From positions 136,179 through 200,178 of the forward strand of contig CAJTFL010000008.1 in assembly GCA_910575565.1 (NCBI GenBank): a stretch of DNA of 64,000 bases, read 5' to 3'. The position numbers were made by a program, and so were the translations under genes. Shown here piece after piece: positions 28,106 through 37,907 of this stretch. Under the pieces are notes generated by a model, which worked only from the letters and a program-made list of their open reading frames with translations, had not been told where the DNA came from and searched no databases. Source of the stretch: Lachnospiraceae bacterium. Its GTDB lineage: Bacteria > Bacillota > Clostridia > Lachnospirales > Lachnospiraceae. How positions within the stretch are numbered: position 1 is the first letter of the stretch; each line of letters opens with the position of its first letter.

Positions 28106-28545
28106 TGTTAATGCCGAAAAGAGTTAAGCGTCGTAAACAGTTCCGCGGAAGCATGGCTGGAAAAGCCTTGAGAGGGAATAAGATTACAAACGGCGAGTAC
28201 GGCTTGGTGGCCGTGGAGCCCTGCTGGATTAAGTCCAACCAGATTGAGGCAGCCCGTGTTGCCATGACTCGTTTCATTAAGCGTGGCGGTAAGGTTTGGA
28301 TTAAGATTTTCCCGGATAAGCCGGTTACGGCAAAGCCTGCCGAGACCCGTATGGGTTCAGGAAAAGGCTCCTTAGAGTACTGGGTAGCAGTTGTTAAGCC
28401 AGGCCGTGTTATGTTTGAGATTGCTGGCGTACCGGAGGAGACGGCCCGTGAGGCGCTGCGCCTTGCCATGCATAAATTACCCTGCAGATGCAAGATCGTT
28501 TCCAAGGCAGATTTAGAAGGCGGTGATAACAGTGAAAACGAATAA
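28105..28545 (+). CDS. rplP: 50S ribosomal protein L16
   Basis: 146 residues. [20 protein letters not shown] and the [20 protein letters not shown] block identify it; [20 protein letters not shown] is the loop near the A-site tRNA elbow. The last codons overlap the start region of rpmC, so the two are probably translationally coupled. Confidence 0.98.
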   Translation: MLMPKRVKRRKQFRGSMAGKALRGNKITNGEYGLVAVEPCWIKSNQIEAARVAMTRFIKRGGKVWIKIFPDKPVTAKPAETRMGSGKGSLEYWVAVVKPGRVMFEIAGVPEETAREALRLAMHKLPCRCKIVSKADLEGGDNSENE

Positions 28546-28738
28546 ATATGTTGAGAGCTTAAAGGCGAAGTCCGCAGCAGAGTTAAATGAAGAATTAGTT
28601 GCTGCCAAGAAGGAACTGTTTAACTTAAGATTCCAGAACGCAACCAATCAGTTGGATAACACCAGCAGGATTAAAGAGGTTCGCAAGAACATTGCCCGCA
28701 TCCAGACTGTTATCACTGAGAAAACGAAGCTGGCTTAA
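28532..28738 (+). CDS. rpmC: 50S ribosomal protein L29
   Basis: 68 residues from a GTG start: [20 protein letters not shown], then [20 protein letters not shown]. Two long helices near the tunnel exit beside L23. GTG 28532 is preferred because AGAAGG is 11-12 bases upstream; GTG 28523 is in frame but only two bases from it. It overlaps the end of rplP. Confidence 0.95.
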   Translation: MKTNKYVESLKAKSAAELNEELVAAKKELFNLRFQNATNQLDNTSRIKEVRKNIARIQTVITEKTKLA

Positions 28739-28761
28739 TTTGGGAAAGGAGAACAGTTACC

Positions 28762-29016
28762 GTGGAAAGAAATTTAAGAAAAGTGCGTGTGGGTAAGGTG
28801 ATCAGCGACAAGATGGATAAAACCATCGTCGTAGCCATCGAAGACCATATTAAGCATCCTTTGATTGGTAAGATTGTAAAGAAAACGTATAAATTAAAGG
28901 CCCATGACGAGAAAAACGAATGCGGCATTGGCGATACCGTTAAGGTGATGGAGACCAGGCCCTTGTCCAAGGATAAGCGTTGGAGACTGGTTGAGGTTAT
29001 CGAGAAAGCCAGATAA
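28762..29016 (+). CDS. rpsQ: 30S ribosomal protein S17
   Basis: 84 residues from GTG. It has the OB-fold pattern [40 protein letters not shown] and [21 protein letters not shown] primary 16S binder. GGAAAGGAG lies before the GTG. Confidence 0.97.
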   Translation: MERNLRKVRVGKVISDKMDKTIVVAIEDHIKHPLIGKIVKKTYKLKAHDEKNECGIGDTVKVMETRPLSKDKRWRLVEVIEKAR

Positions 29017-29040
29017 TGAATTCAGGAAGGAGTATCAGGT

Positions 29041-29409
29041 ATGATCCAGCAGGAAACCAGACTTAAGGTTGCCGACAATACCGGTGCAAAGGAACTCCTG
29101 TGCATCCGTGTTATGGGCGGTTCAACCAGAAGATATGCAAATATCGGCGATATCATTGTTGCTTCCGTTAAAGATGCAACGCCAGGCGGCGTTGTAAAGA
29201 AGGGCGACGTGGTTAAGGCCGTTGTTGTCCGTACTGTAAAAGGTGCTCATAGGAAAGACGGTTCTTACATCAGGTTTGATGAAAATGCCGCGGTAATCAT
29301 TAAAGACGATAAGACCCCAAGAGGGACTCGTATCTTTGGGCCGGTAGCAAGAGAGCTGAGAGAGAAGCAGTTTATGAAGATTGTTTCCCTGGCTCCGGAA
29401 GTATTATAA
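29041..29409 (+). CDS. rplN: 50S ribosomal protein L14
   Basis: 122 residues. [20 protein letters not shown] is the universal opening; [20 protein letters not shown] and [20 protein letters not shown] complete the fold. It forms an intersubunit bridge and is the target of the silencing factor RsfS. Confidence 0.98.
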   Translation: MIQQETRLKVADNTGAKELLCIRVMGGSTRRYANIGDIIVASVKDATPGGVVKKGDVVKAVVVRTVKGAHRKDGSYIRFDENAAVIIKDDKTPRGTRIFGPVARELREKQFMKIVSLAPEVL

Positions 29410-29422
29410 GGGGGTGTCCACT

Positions 29423-29728
29423 GTGCGTAAAATCAGAAAAGACGATTTGGTGAAGATCATCACAGGCAAAGATAAAGATAAGCAGGGCAAGGTCCTTCGT
29501 GTAGATACCAAGACCGGCAAGATTTTAGTAGAAGGCTGCAATATGGTTACTAAGCATTCCAAGCCAAGCGCTGCCATGCCTCAGGGCGGCATCGTAAGCA
29601 AGGAAGCCCCAATTGACATTTCTAACGTTATGCTGGTTGTTGATGGAAACGCAACCCGTGTAGGCTTTACCGTTAAGGATGGCAAGAAGGTTCGCGTTGC
29701 CAAGAAAACCGGCAAGGTCATTGACTAA
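29423..29728 (+). CDS. rplX: 50S ribosomal protein L24
   Basis: 101 residues, [20 protein letters not shown] with a KOW motif near the N-terminus, then [20 protein letters not shown] and [15 protein letters not shown]. An early assembly initiator of the 50S. The GTG at 29423 has AAGGGGGTG upstream; a longer frame from 29381 would overlap rplN by 29 bases and is not used. Confidence 0.96.
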   Translation: MRKIRKDDLVKIITGKDKDKQGKVLRVDTKTGKILVEGCNMVTKHSKPSAAMPQGGIVSKEAPIDISNVMLVVDGNATRVGFTVKDGKKVRVAKKTGKVID

Positions 29729-29749
29729 TTGGGGAGAGGAGGAACGAAA

Positions 29750-30289
29750 TTGGCTAGATTAAAGGAAATTTACCAGAACGAGATTGTAGATGCCATGATG
29801 AAGAAGTTCGGGTATAAGAATATCATGGAAGTGCCGAAGCTGGAAAAGATTGTAATTAATATGGGCGTAGGCGAGGCAAAGGAAAATGCCAAGGTTTTGG
29901 ATTCCGCCGTAAGGGATCTGGAGGTTATCTCCGGGCAGAAGGCAGTGACCACCAAGGCAAAAAAGTCTGTTGCAAACTTTAAGATCCGTGAAGGCATGGC
30001 AATCGGCTGCAAGGTAACGTTAAGGGGCGAGAGGATGTACGAGTTCGCGGATCGCTTAATTAACCTGGCTTTACCTCGTGTACGTGACTTCCGCGGCGTG
30101 AATCCCAATGCTTTTGATGGAAGGGGCAATTACGCGCTGGGAATCAAAGAGCAGCTGATCTTCCCGGAAATCGAGTATGACAAGATTGACAAGGTAAGGG
30201 GCATGGATGTTGTTTTCGTGACCACTGCGAAGACGGATGAAGAAGCACGTGAACTTTTGACATTATTTAATATGCCATTTGCTAAATAA
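29750..30289 (+). CDS. rplE: 50S ribosomal protein L5
   Basis: 179 residues. [34 protein letters not shown] and the [20 protein letters not shown] loop are diagnostic. It binds 5S rRNA and touches the P-site tRNA. The start codon is TTG at 29750 with a strong GAGGAGG seven bases upstream; no ATG fits. Confidence 0.97.
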   Translation: MARLKEIYQNEIVDAMMKKFGYKNIMEVPKLEKIVINMGVGEAKENAKVLDSAVRDLEVISGQKAVTTKAKKSVANFKIREGMAIGCKVTLRGERMYEFADRLINLALPRVRDFRGVNPNAFDGRGNYALGIKEQLIFPEIEYDKIDKVRGMDVVFVTTAKTDEEARELLTLFNMPFAK

Positions 30290-30304
30290 TAGGAGGAGTT
30301 ATCC

Positions 30305-30490
30305 ATGGCTAAAACTTCGATGAAGATTAAGCAGCAGCGTCCTGCTAAGTTCTCTACCAGGGAATATAACCGTTGCAGAATCTGCGGCCGTCCACACGCT
30401 TATTTAAGGAAATATGGTATCTGCCGTATCTGCTTCCGCGAACTGGCATACAAGGGCCAGATTCCGGGAGTGAAGAAGGCAAGCTGGTAG
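30305..30490 (+). CDS. rpsN: 30S ribosomal protein S14, zinc-binding type
   Basis: 61 residues, the short zinc form. [20 protein letters not shown] gives the two C-x-x-C pairs that hold zinc. No zinc-free paralogue is in the window. It is followed by a 209-base gap full of hairpin repeats before rpsH. Confidence 0.98.
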   Translation: MAKTSMKIKQQRPAKFSTREYNRCRICGRPHAYLRKYGICRICFRELAYKGQIPGVKKASW

Positions 30491-30497
30491 ACCGGAA

Positions 30498-30647
30498 GCA
30501 CTTAACGAGGTTTTTTCGAGTTTAGTGCGAGGTCGTTCGGGAATCTTAGCGACGCATTGAACACTTAGCGAGGTTTTTCCGAGCTTAGTGTGAAAGCGGA
30601 TACTCGGAACGAAGTGGAGAGTATCAATAGAGCTTAGATGAGCGAAC
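30498..30647. repeat. Nested hairpin-module repeat in the rpsN-rpsH gap
   Basis: A type-A hairpin (GCACTTAAC/GTTTAGTGC, 30498-30528) is followed by a type-B pair whose arms GTTCGGGAATCTTAGCGA (30535) and GAGCTTAGATGAGCGAAC (ending 30647) are pushed apart by a complete A plus C block (A 30562-30590; C GATACTC/GAGTATC 30599-30625). The inserted block is nearly the same sequence as in the rplW-rplB gap. Confidence 0.85.
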
Positions 30648-30699
30648 ATTCCAACTTGGAAAATATAGCAGAGAATGAAAAAGGAGGACTTGAACCACC

Positions 30700-31101
30700 A
30701 TGACTATGAGTGATCCGATTGCAGATATGCTTACGAGAATCCGTAATGCAAGCACTGCGAAACATGATACAGTAGATGTGCCTTCTTCCAAGATGAAGCT
30801 GGCGATTGCCGACATCCTGCTGAAGGAAGGCTACATTAAGAAATATGATATCGTTGAAGACGGTGGTTTTAACACCATCCGCATCGCGTTAAAGTACGGA
30901 AAAGATAAGAATGAGAAGATCATTTCCGGGATTAAGAGAATTTCCAAGCCCGGCCTTCGGGTATATGCAGGCAAGGATGAGCTGCCCAAGGTATTAGGCG
31001 GCTTGGGAGTTGCCATCATATCCACAAACCAGGGCGTGATCACTGATAAAGAAGCCCGCCAGCTTGGCGTAGGCGGCGAAGTGCTGGCATTTGTTTGGTA
31101 G
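30700..31101 (+). CDS. rpsH: 30S ribosomal protein S8
   Basis: 133 residues. [20 protein letters not shown] is the family start; [20 protein letters not shown] and [20 protein letters not shown] are the central and C-terminal signatures. A primary 16S binder; in E. coli it is the repressor of the spc operon. AAAGGAGG is intact despite the repeats just upstream. Confidence 0.98.
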   Translation: MTMSDPIADMLTRIRNASTAKHDTVDVPSSKMKLAIADILLKEGYIKKYDIVEDGGFNTIRIALKYGKDKNEKIISGIKRISKPGLRVYAGKDELPKVLGGLGVAIISTNQGVITDKEARQLGVGGEVLAFVW

Positions 31102-31108
31102 GCATTGA

Positions 31109-31191
31109 GCACTTGACGAGGTCTTTTCGAGTCTAGTGCGAAAGCCGTTCGGGAATCTTAGCGAGGTCTTTTCGAGCTTAGATGAGCGAAC
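31109..31191. repeat. Hairpin-module repeat in the rpsH-rplF gap
   Basis: One type-A hairpin (GCACTTGACGAGG to GAGTCTAGTGC, 31109-31139) followed by one uninterrupted type-B hairpin (GTTCGGGAATCTTAGCGAGG to GAGCTTAGATGAGCGAAC, 31147-31191). This copy shows what the type-B hairpin looks like without an inserted block. Confidence 0.85.
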
Positions 31192-31232
31192 GCACTGCAA
31201 GGAAGAACAAATGTTTGGTGCAACTGAAAACA

Positions 31233-31252
31233 GAAAACCCATACGGGTTTTC
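31233..31252 (+). promoter_or_regulatory. Hairpin upstream of rplF
   Basis: GAAAACCCATACGGGTTTTC is a perfect 8-bp stem with a four-base loop, about 30 bases before the rplF start. Only a weak T-run is included, so it may be an attenuator, a processing site or simply a spacer. Confidence 0.5.
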
Positions 31253-31281
31253 CGAAAATCTAAGTAGGAGGAGAAAGGCAT

Positions 31282-31824
31282 ATGTCACGTATTGGAAAAA
31301 TGCCGGTTGCAATCCCTGCCGGAGTGACGGTTACGATTGCAGAGAATAATAAAGTGACGGTAAAAGGCCCCAAGGGAACCCTTGAGAGGGAGCTGGTTCC
31401 GGAGCTGACCATCGAAGAGAAGGATGGCCATATTATCGTTACCAGGCCAAATGATTTAAAGAGGATGAAATCTTTACACGGCCTTACCAGGACCTTGATC
31501 AATAACATGGTTCATGGCGTTACGGAAGGCTATGAGAAAGTCCTGGAGGTAAACGGCGTAGGTTATCGTGCGTCGAAGCAGGGCAAAACGTTAATCCTGA
31601 ACCTGGGTTACTCTCACCAGGTGGAAATGGTTGATCCGGAAGGAATTGAGACCGTTTTAGAGGGACAGAACAAGATCATCGTCAAGGGCATCAGCAAAGA
31701 GAAAGTTGGCCAGTATGCTGCTGAAATCAGGGATAAGAGAAGACCTGAGCCGTATAAGGGCAAGGGCATCAAGTATGCTGATGAGGTAATCCGGCGCAAA
31801 GTTGGTAAGACTGGCAAGAAATAA
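31282..31824 (+). CDS. rplF: 50S ribosomal protein L6
   Basis: 180 residues. [20 protein letters not shown] and the second-domain block [20 protein letters not shown] are standard. It binds at the base of the L7/L12 stalk near the sarcin-ricin loop. Ribosome site GTAGGAGGAG. Confidence 0.98.
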   Translation: MSRIGKMPVAIPAGVTVTIAENNKVTVKGPKGTLERELVPELTIEEKDGHIIVTRPNDLKRMKSLHGLTRTLINNMVHGVTEGYEKVLEVNGVGYRASKQGKTLILNLGYSHQVEMVDPEGIETVLEGQNKIIVKGISKEKVGQYAAEIRDKRRPEPYKGKGIKYADEVIRRKVGKTGKK

Positions 31825-31841
31825 GTAAGGAGAGTGTAAAG

Positions 31842-32210
31842 ATGGTTAGCAAAAAGTCAAGAAGCGAAGTTCGCGTTAAAAAGCACATGAGACTGCGCAA
31901 TCGTTTTGCAGGTACTGCGAAGCGTCCGCGTCTGGCAGTGTTCAGAAGCAATAATCATATGTATGCTCAAATTATTGACGATTCGGTAGGACATACATTA
32001 GCTGCCGCGTCCACCGCCGAGAAGGCAGTGAAGGCAGAGCTGGAGAAGACCAACAACGTAGCTGCCGCAGCATATGTGGGAACCGTAATTGCCAAGAGGG
32101 CATTGGAAAAGGGAATTGAAGAAGTTGTGTTCGACAGAGGCGGCTTCCTTTACCATGGAAAAGTTCAGGCATTAGCAGATGCGGCCCGTGAGGCTGGTCT
32201 GAAATTCTAG
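31842..32210 (+). CDS. rplR: 50S ribosomal protein L18
   Basis: 122 residues. A basic N-terminus ([20 protein letters not shown]) that binds 5S rRNA, then [20 protein letters not shown] and [20 protein letters not shown]. It carries 5S rRNA into the central protuberance with L5. Confidence 0.98.
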   Translation: MVSKKSRSEVRVKKHMRLRNRFAGTAKRPRLAVFRSNNHMYAQIIDDSVGHTLAAASTAEKAVKAELEKTNNVAAAAYVGTVIAKRALEKGIEEVVFDRGGFLYHGKVQALADAAREAGLKF

Positions 32211-32227
32211 TAGAGAGGAGAATGAGC

Positions 32228-32737
32228 ATGAAGCGTACAATTATTGATGCCAGCCAGTTCGAGCTTACTGACCGGGTAGTGGCAATCAAAAGAGTCAGCA
32301 AAACCGTAAAAGGTGGACGTACCATGAGATTTTCCGCTCTGGTGGTAGTTGGTGACGGCAACGGCCATGTGGGCGTAGGCCTTGGCAAGGCAGGAGAGGT
32401 TCCGGAGGCTATCCGGAAAGGAAAAGAAGCGGCTGCCAAGAACCTGGTGGAAATCCCCATGGATGAGAATAACAGCATCCCCCATGATTTCTTTGGGAAG
32501 TTCGGCAGCGCAAACGTTCTGTTAAAGAGGGCTCCGGAAGGTACTGGCATCATCGCAGGCGGCCCGGTTCGTGCCGTGGTGGAGCTGGCAGGCGTAAAGA
32601 ACATCCGTACCAAATCTTTAGGTTCCAATAATAAGACGAACGTAGTTTTAGCTACGCTCCAGGGACTTACCTCCTTAAAAACCCCCGATGAGGTTGCAAG
32701 GCTGCGGGGCAAGTCCGTGGAAGAGATTTTAGGCTAA
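32228..32737 (+). CDS. rpsE: 30S ribosomal protein S5
   Basis: 169 residues. [20 protein letters not shown] is the loop where spectinomycin-resistance changes arise; [20 protein letters not shown] and [20 protein letters not shown] follow. ATG 32228 is chosen because GAGAGGAG is eight or nine bases away; ATG 32222 is too close to it. Confidence 0.97.
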   Translation: MKRTIIDASQFELTDRVVAIKRVSKTVKGGRTMRFSALVVVGDGNGHVGVGLGKAGEVPEAIRKGKEAAAKNLVEIPMDENNSIPHDFFGKFGSANVLLKRAPEGTGIIAGGPVRAVVELAGVKNIRTKSLGSNNKTNVVLATLQGLTSLKTPDEVARLRGKSVEEILG

Positions 32738-32752
32738 TAGGAGGATAGGACG

Positions 32753-32935
32753 ATGGCAGAGAAATTAAAAATTACATTAGTAAAATCCCCTATCGGCGCA
32801 ATCCCTAAGCAGAGGGCTACTGTTGAGGCCCTTGGCTTGAAGAAGATGCATAAGACGGTTGAGAAACCGGACAACGATGCCATCAGGGGGATGATTCAGA
32901 GAGTACGCCATTTAGTGGAAGTAGAAGAAATCTAG
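32753..32935 (+). CDS. rpmD: 50S ribosomal protein L30
   Basis: 60 residues. [20 protein letters not shown] and [20 protein letters not shown] are the complete family pattern. It is present as a separate gene between S5 and L15, the usual Firmicutes order. Confidence 0.97.
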   Translation: MAEKLKITLVKSPIGAIPKQRATVEALGLKKMHKTVEKPDNDAIRGMIQRVRHLVEVEEI

Positions 32936-32953
32936 GAAAGGTAGGTTGCAGAC

Positions 32954-33394
32954 ATGGAATTATCGAATTTAAGGCCGGCAGAAGGTTCTAAGCACAGTGG
33001 TGATTTCAGGCGGGGCCGCGGACATGGATCCGGCAACGGCAAAACCGCAGGCAAGGGCCATAAGGGGCAGAAAGCCCGTTCTGGTGCAACAAGGATTGGA
33101 TTTGAAGGCGGCCAGATGCCATTATACAGACGCCTGCCGAAGAGAGGGTTCACCAACCGCAATTCCAAGACTATTGTAGGTGTTAATGTAGAGAAATTAG
33201 AGCGTTTTGATGCAGATTCCGTGGTTACGGTGGATACGCTGCTTGAGTCCGGCGTGATCAGGCACGCTTATGATGGAGTTAAGATCCTTGGAAACGGAGA
33301 ATTAACCAAAAAGCTGACTGTAAAGGTAAATGCCTTCAGCGAAGGCGCAAAAGCTAAAATCGAGGCTTTAGGTGGAACCTGCGAGGTGATCTAA
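32954..33394 (+). CDS. rplO: 50S ribosomal protein L15
   Basis: 146 residues. The glycine-arginine-rich N-terminus [20 protein letters not shown] threads through 23S r[23 protein letters not shown] is the core signature. It ends two bases before secY, so translation is probably coupled. Confidence 0.98.
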   Translation: MELSNLRPAEGSKHSGDFRRGRGHGSGNGKTAGKGHKGQKARSGATRIGFEGGQMPLYRRLPKRGFTNRNSKTIVGVNVEKLERFDADSVVTVDTLLESGVIRHAYDGVKILGNGELTKKLTVKVNAFSEGAKAKIEALGGTCEVI

Positions 33395-33395
33395 T

Positions 33396-34709
33396 ATGTT
33401 TCAAACGATTCGTAACGCATTTAAGGTGAAGGAAATCCGCAAGGGTCTCCTTTACACCTTCATGATGCTGGTAGTGATTCGGTTTGGTTCCCAGCTTCCT
33501 ATCCCTGGCGTGAATCCCGGCTATTTAAAGCAGTTTTTTGAGCAGGCAGGGGATGCTTTGGGATTCTTTAACGCCATGACCGGAAGCTCTTTTGAGCAGA
33601 TGTCCATCCTGGCGCTGAGCATCACTCCGTATATCACATCGTCCATCATCATGCAGCTTCTTACGATTGCGATTCCTAAGCTGGAAGAGATGCAGAAGGA
33701 TGGCGAGGACGGCAGGAAGAAAATCCTGGAATATACCCGTTACGTGACGGTTGGCCTGGCCCTGCTGCAGTCTTCCGCCATGGCCATTGGCTTTGGCAGG
33801 CAGGGTTTCCTGATTGATTATAATGCGTGGAGCGTGATTACGGCCATCAGCTGTATGACTGCGGGAAGCGCATTCCTGATGTGGATAGGCGAACAGATCA
33901 CGGAGAAAGGTATTGGCAACGGGATTTCCATTGTCCTCCTGTTCAATATCATTTCTAGTGTTCCCAACGACGGCGTTACCTTATTTACGCGGTTTATCCG
34001 GGGGAAGAAGGTTCCGGTGGCCGTAGTTTCCGCGATCATTATCCTGGCGGTGATTTTTGCCATGGTGGTGTACGTCATCATTTTAAATGATGCGGAGAGA
34101 AGGATACCGGTGCAGTATTCCAAGAAGATGCAGGGGCGCAAGATGGTAGGGGGGCAGTCTTCCCATATCCCGCTGAAAATCAATACGGCTGGTGTTATGC
34201 CGGTAATCTTCGCTTCTTCGATTATGTCGTTCCCGGTAATTATTGGACAGTTTTTAGGCGTAAGCCAGACTTCCATCGGCGGAAAGATCCTGGCGGTGCT
34301 GAACACAGGAAACTGGCTGGTTCCGGAGCGTCCCATATATTCCATCGGTTTGGTGATTTATATTGTGCTGCTGATTTTGTTTGCGTATTTTTATACGTCC
34401 ATTACCTTTAACCCGCTGGAAGTTGCCAATAATATGAAAAAGCAGGGCGGCTTTATCCCAGGCATCCGTCCGGGAAAGCCTACTTCGGATTACCTGGATA
34501 AGATCCTGAATTATATCGTTTTTATCGGCGCGGTTGCCTTAACCGTGGTGGCGGTGATTCCTATCGCGTTTTCCGGGATTTTCAGCGTTGGCCGGATTTC
34601 GTTTTCCGGAACATCCCTGATCATTATTGTCAGTGTAGTGCTGGAAACCATTAAATCCATTGAGTCCAAGATGCTGGTGCGGAATTATAAAGGATTCTTG
34701 AACGATTAA
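33396..34709 (+). CDS. secY: Protein translocase subunit SecY
   Basis: 437 residues with ten membrane helices. It has the plug region PIPGVNPGYLKQFFEQAGDA, then LSITPYITSSIIMQLLTIAI and the cytoplasmic loops PVQYSKKMQGRKMVGGQSSH and NNMKKQGGFIPGIRPGKPTS, which contact SecA and the ribosome. It is the core channel of Sec export, needed for the signal-peptide proteins seen nearby. Confidence 0.98.
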   Translation: MFQTIRNAFKVKEIRKGLLYTFMMLVVIRFGSQLPIPGVNPGYLKQFFEQAGDALGFFNAMTGSSFEQMSILALSITPYITSSIIMQLLTIAIPKLEEMQKDGEDGRKKILEYTRYVTVGLALLQSSAMAIGFGRQGFLIDYNAWSVITAISCMTAGSAFLMWIGEQITEKGIGNGISIVLLFNIISSVPNDGVTLFTRFIRGKKVPVAVVSAIIILAVIFAMVVYVIILNDAERRIPVQYSKKMQGRKMVGGQSSHIPLKINTAGVMPVIFASSIMSFPVIIGQFLGVSQTSIGGKILAVLNTGNWLVPERPIYSIGLVIYIVLLILFAYFYTSITFNPLEVANNMKKQGGFIPGIRPGKPTSDYLDKILNYIVFIGAVALTVVAVIPIAFSGIFSVGRISFSGTSLIIIVSVVLETIKSIESKMLVRNYKGFLND

Positions 34710-34760
34710 TTTAGTGTGCCTTGGCGTGGATGCCTTTTGGCTCACATTAAGTTAAGACGG

Positions 34761-34790
34761 AAAAGCACTCTCGTTTTGGAGGGTGCTTTT
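34761..34790 (+). terminator. Terminator or attenuator between secY and adk
   Basis: AAAAGCACTCTC and GAGGGTGCTTTT pair almost perfectly around a short loop and end in TTTT. It stands 26 bases before adk inside an operon, so it may lower rather than stop expression of downstream genes. Confidence 0.65.
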
Positions 34791-34815
34791 GGAGTATAAA
34801 GAGGAGGAAAGCCAT

Positions 34816-35460
34816 ATGAAGCTTATTATGTTAGGCGCCCCAGGCGCAGGAAAAGGCACGCAGGCAAAAAAGATTGCCCAGAAGTATCAGATCCCCCATA
34901 TCTCCACCGGAGATATCTTCCGCGCAAATATCAAGGCGGGAACCGAGCTTGGGATGAAGGCCAAGGCCTTCATGGATCAGGGGCAGCTGGTTCCTGATGA
35001 AGTGACCATCGGGATGCTCCTGGACCGGATTTCCCAGGATGACAGCAAGAACGGCTATGTGCTGGACGGATTCCCCAGGACTATCCCCCAGGCAGAAAGC
35101 CTGACTGCCGCCCTTTTGGAGCGGGGGGAGAAGATTGATTACGCGGTTAATGTAGATGTTCCTGATGAGAACATCGTTAACCGGATGTCCGGGCGCAGGG
35201 CCTGCGTAGGCTGCGGCGCTACTTACCATGTGGTATTCAACGCGCCGAAGCAGGAAGATATCTGCGATACCTGCGGGGAGAAGCTGATCCTGCGGGATGA
35301 TGACAAGCCGGAGACCGTGCAGAAGCGCCTTACGGTATACCATGACCAGACTCAGCCTTTGATTGATTATTATAATAAGGAAGGAGTCCTGGTTGAGGTG
35401 GACGGAACCCAGGACATGGAGAAGGTATTCCAGGATATTGTGAAGGTTTTGGGAGCATAA
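34816..35460 (+). CDS. adk: Adenylate kinase
   Basis: 214 residues. It converts ATP plus AMP to two ADP. P-loop [11 protein letters not shown], then [11 protein letters not shown] and [13 protein letters not shown] for AMP binding. The LID carries the four-cysteine zinc site typical of Gram-positives: CVGCGATYH and CDTCGEK. ATG 34816 has GAGGAGGAAAG; a frame from 34783 adds eleven residues without a site. Confidence 0.98.
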   Translation: MKLIMLGAPGAGKGTQAKKIAQKYQIPHISTGDIFRANIKAGTELGMKAKAFMDQGQLVPDEVTIGMLLDRISQDDSKNGYVLDGFPRTIPQAESLTAALLERGEKIDYAVNVDVPDENIVNRMSGRRACVGCGATYHVVFNAPKQEDICDTCGEKLILRDDDKPETVQKRLTVYHDQTQPLIDYYNKEGVLVEVDGTQDMEKVFQDIVKVLGA

Positions 35461-35463
35461 CGT

Positions 35464-36216
35464 ATGGTATCCATCAAATCAGCGAGAGAGATTGAGTTAA
35501 TGCGGGAGGCAGGCAAGATTCTTGCCTGCGTCCACGATGAACTGGGGGAAGCCCTGGCGCCTGGGATGTCCACCCTGGACGTGGATCGGCTGGGGGATCG
35601 GATTATCAGGCGTTATGGCTGCATTCCCTCCTTTAAAAATTATAACGGCTATCCGGCATCCATCTGCGTGTCCGTGAATGATGAGGTGGTGCACGGGATC
35701 CCCGCAAAGCATCATTTGCTGAAGGAAGGGGATATCGTCAGCCTGGATGCCGGGGTGATTTATAAGGGATACCATTCTGATGCGGCCAGAACCCACGGGA
35801 TCGGCAGGATCTCCCGGGAAGCGGAGCAGCTGATCGCCGTGACGAAGCAATGTTTCTTTGAAGGGATTAAATATGCAAAAGCTGGAAATCATTTAAATGA
35901 TATCTCTGTTGCGATTCAGGCTTATGCAGAACGTTTTGGGTACGGGGTAGTCCGGGATCTGGTAGGCCACGGGATAGGCTCCCATCTCCATGAGGATCCG
36001 GAAATCCCTAATTATTCGCAGAAGCGAAGGGGCGTCCGCTTAAGGCCCGGCATGACGCTGGCTATTGAGCCTATGATTAATGCGGGGCGCTACGATGTTT
36101 CCTGGCTGGAGGATAACTGGACGGTGGTAACAGACGACGGCTCCCTTTCTGCGCATTATGAGAATACAATCCTAATCACGGAGGGAGAGCCGGAAATTTT
36201 GTCCCTGCCAAGCTGA
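35464..36216 (+). CDS. map: Methionine aminopeptidase type I
   Basis: 250 residues. It removes the first Met from new proteins. The metal ligands are visible: Asp in SLDAGVIYKG and HSDAARTHGIG, His in GHGIGSHLHEDPEIPNY, and Glu in LAIEPMINAG and HYENTILIT. There is no N-terminal zinc-finger extension. It starts three bases after adk, so the two are translated together. Confidence 0.97.
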   Translation: MVSIKSAREIELMREAGKILACVHDELGEALAPGMSTLDVDRLGDRIIRRYGCIPSFKNYNGYPASICVSVNDEVVHGIPAKHHLLKEGDIVSLDAGVIYKGYHSDAARTHGIGRISREAEQLIAVTKQCFFEGIKYAKAGNHLNDISVAIQAYAERFGYGVVRDLVGHGIGSHLHEDPEIPNYSQKRRGVRLRPGMTLAIEPMINAGRYDVSWLEDNWTVVTDDGSLSAHYENTILITEGEPEILSLPS

Positions 36217-36278
36217 TTGGCGTGGAGCAAGGTTTACTAGTGGATGGGCGAAAGAAGCGAGGAAAGGGTTTTGCGCAG

Positions 36279-36575
36279 ATGGTAGGATTAGAACCGGGAT
36301 ACCTGGCAAGAAGCCTTGCAGGCCATGATAAAGGGCGGCTTTATATCATACTGAAGGCAGATGGCGAATATGTTGATCTGACGGATGGAAAAATCCGGCC
36401 GGTAAAGCAGCCGAAACGGAAAAAGAAAAAGCATATGCAGGTTCAGCGTCCCCAGGATGATTGCCTGGTGCATAAGCTGAAAGAAGGAAAAACCGTATCC
36501 GACCAGGAGGTTAGGGAGTGCCTGGATCGGCATAAAGGGTTTTTGCAGCAAGGAGGTAGTAAAAGGAATGTCTAA
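36279..36575 (+). CDS. KOW-domain RNA-binding protein (L14e-like)
   Basis: About 98 residues. [20 protein letters not shown] is the KOW pattern of the small L14e/YlxQ-neighbour proteins that many Clostridia encode between map and infA. A basic middle ([11 protein letters not shown]) fits rRNA binding. The function is unknown. The start is uncertain: ATG 36279 matches family length, but GTG 36240 and GTG 36222 are in frame. Its end overlaps infA by eight bases. Confidence 0.75.
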   Translation: MVGLEPGYLARSLAGHDKGRLYIILKADGEYVDLTDGKIRPVKQPKRKKKKHMQVQRPQDDCLVHKLKEGKTVSDQEVRECLDRHKGFLQQGGSKRNV

Positions 36576-36786
36576 GGCAGACGTAATTGAGATTGAAGGA
36601 ACAGTAGTGGAGAAATTGCCAAACGCCATGTTCCAGGTGGAGCTGGAAAACGGCCATCAGGTGCTGGCGCATATCAGCGGAAAGCTGCGCATGAATTACA
36701 TCCGGATTTTGCCCGGGGATAAGGTTACGCTGGAGATGTCTCCTTACGATTTATCCAAGGGAAGGATTATCTGGAGGGATAAATAG
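36568..36786 (+). CDS. infA: Translation initiation factor IF-1
   Basis: 72 residues, a single OB fold: [40 protein letters not shown] and [20 protein letters not shown]. It binds the A site of the 30S during initiation. AAGGAGG is inside the previous gene. Confidence 0.98.
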   Translation: MSKADVIEIEGTVVEKLPNAMFQVELENGHQVLAHISGKLRMNYIRILPGDKVTLEMSPYDLSKGRIIWRDK

Positions 36787-36802
36787 CCGGTTCAAAAAGT
36801 GC

Positions 36803-36831
36803 TTGCATTATTTGGGCGTTTTTGGTATAAT
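36803..36831 (+). promoter_or_regulatory. Internal promoter before rpmJ-rpsM-rpsK-rpsD-rpoA-rplQ
   Basis: TTGCAT and a perfect TATAAT are 17 bases apart in the infA-rpmJ gap. It would let the alpha operon be expressed separately from the S10-spc genes. Confidence 0.8.
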
Positions 36832-36873
36832 GTTTTAGCAACTTTGTGATGACGGCAAGAAAGGAGAATTACG

Positions 36874-36987
36874 GTGAAAGTTAGGAGTTCTGTGAAACCG
36901 ATTTGCGAAAAATGCAAGATCATAAAGAGAAAAGGCAGTATCAGAGTAATTTGCGAAAATCCGAAGCATAAACAGAGACAAGGTTAA
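36874..36987 (+). CDS. rpmJ: 50S ribosomal protein L36
   Basis: 37 residues from [23 protein letters not shown] then a C-terminal [12 protein letters not shown]. The C-x2-C...C-x4-H set binds zinc, so this is the zinc form. AAAGGAG lies upstream of the GTG. It is too short for many gene finders but complete. Confidence 0.95.
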   Translation: MKVRSSVKPICEKCKIIKRKGSIRVICENPKHKQRQG

Positions 36988-37010
36988 AAATTTTAGGAGG
37001 AGTAAAAACG

Positions 37011-37379
37011 ATGGCTCGTATTGCAGGCGTTGATTTGCCAAGAGAAAAACGTGTCGAGATCGGATTGACTTATATCTACGGTATCGGCAGATCCAGTTCC
37101 AATCGGATCCTTAAGGAAGCCGGGGTAAATCCGGACACCCGTGTCAAGGATTTAACGGATGACGAAGTAAGGAAGCTGGCGGCGGTTATTTCGGAGACTC
37201 AGGTGGTGGAAGGTGATTTGCGCAGGGAAATCGCCATGAACATCAAGAGGCTGCAGGAGATCGGCTGCTACCGTGGAATCCGTCATAGGAAGAGCCTTCC
37301 GGTTCGCGGGCAGAAGACGAAAACCAATGCAAGAACCCGCAAAGGCCCCAGGAAGACCGTTGCCAATAAGAAGAAATAA
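37011..37379 (+). CDS. rpsM: 30S ribosomal protein S13
   Basis: 122 residues. [40 protein letters not shown] and the basic tail [20 protein letters not shown] that reaches the P-site tRNA. TTAGGAGGAG lies upstream. Confidence 0.98.
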   Translation: MARIAGVDLPREKRVEIGLTYIYGIGRSSSNRILKEAGVNPDTRVKDLTDDEVRKLAAVISETQVVEGDLRREIAMNIKRLQEIGCYRGIRHRKSLPVRGQKTKTNARTRKGPRKTVANKKK

Positions 37380-37489
37380 TTAAGCTTGTGGCAATAGCGG
37401 CAAATGTAACTAAAAAGGAAGAATCGGATTTATATGTTTTAAAAACAGGAAAACGATTCATGAAAATTCAGAAAGTAGGTTAGTTTAAA

Positions 37490-37891
37490 ATGGCTAAGAA
37501 AGTGTCCACTGCTAAGAAAGTGACAAAAAAGCGTGTAAAGAAAAACGTTGAACGCGGACAAGCACACATCCAGTCATCTTTTAACAACACCATCGTGACG
37601 TTAACGGATGCACAGGGCAATGCCTTATCTTGGGCAAGTGCTGGTGGTCTGGGATTTAGAGGTTCAAGAAAATCTACTCCATATGCAGCTCAGATGGCCG
37701 CAGAAACTGCAACCAAAGCAGCTCTTGTACATGGATTGAAATCCGTAGATGTTATGGTAAAAGGACCCGGCTCTGGCCGAGAAGCAGCGATCCGCGCTTT
37801 GCAGGCGTGTGGGTTGGAAGTAACCAGCATCAAGGACGTTACCCCCGTTCCCCATAACGGATGCCGTCCGCCAAAACGTAGAAGAGTCTAA
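37490..37891 (+). CDS. rpsK: 30S ribosomal protein S11
   Basis: 133 residues. [40 protein letters not shown] and [18 protein letters not shown] are standard. It is preceded by a 110-base gap that holds a GAATCG/CGATTC hairpin, longer than most gaps here. It forms part of the platform near the mRNA exit. Confidence 0.98.
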   Translation: MAKKVSTAKKVTKKRVKKNVERGQAHIQSSFNNTIVTLTDAQGNALSWASAGGLGFRGSRKSTPYAAQMAAETATKAALVHGLKSVDVMVKGPGSGREAAIRALQACGLEVTSIKDVTPVPHNGCRPPKRRRV

Positions 37892-37907
37892 TTAGGAGGT
37901 AATAAAA

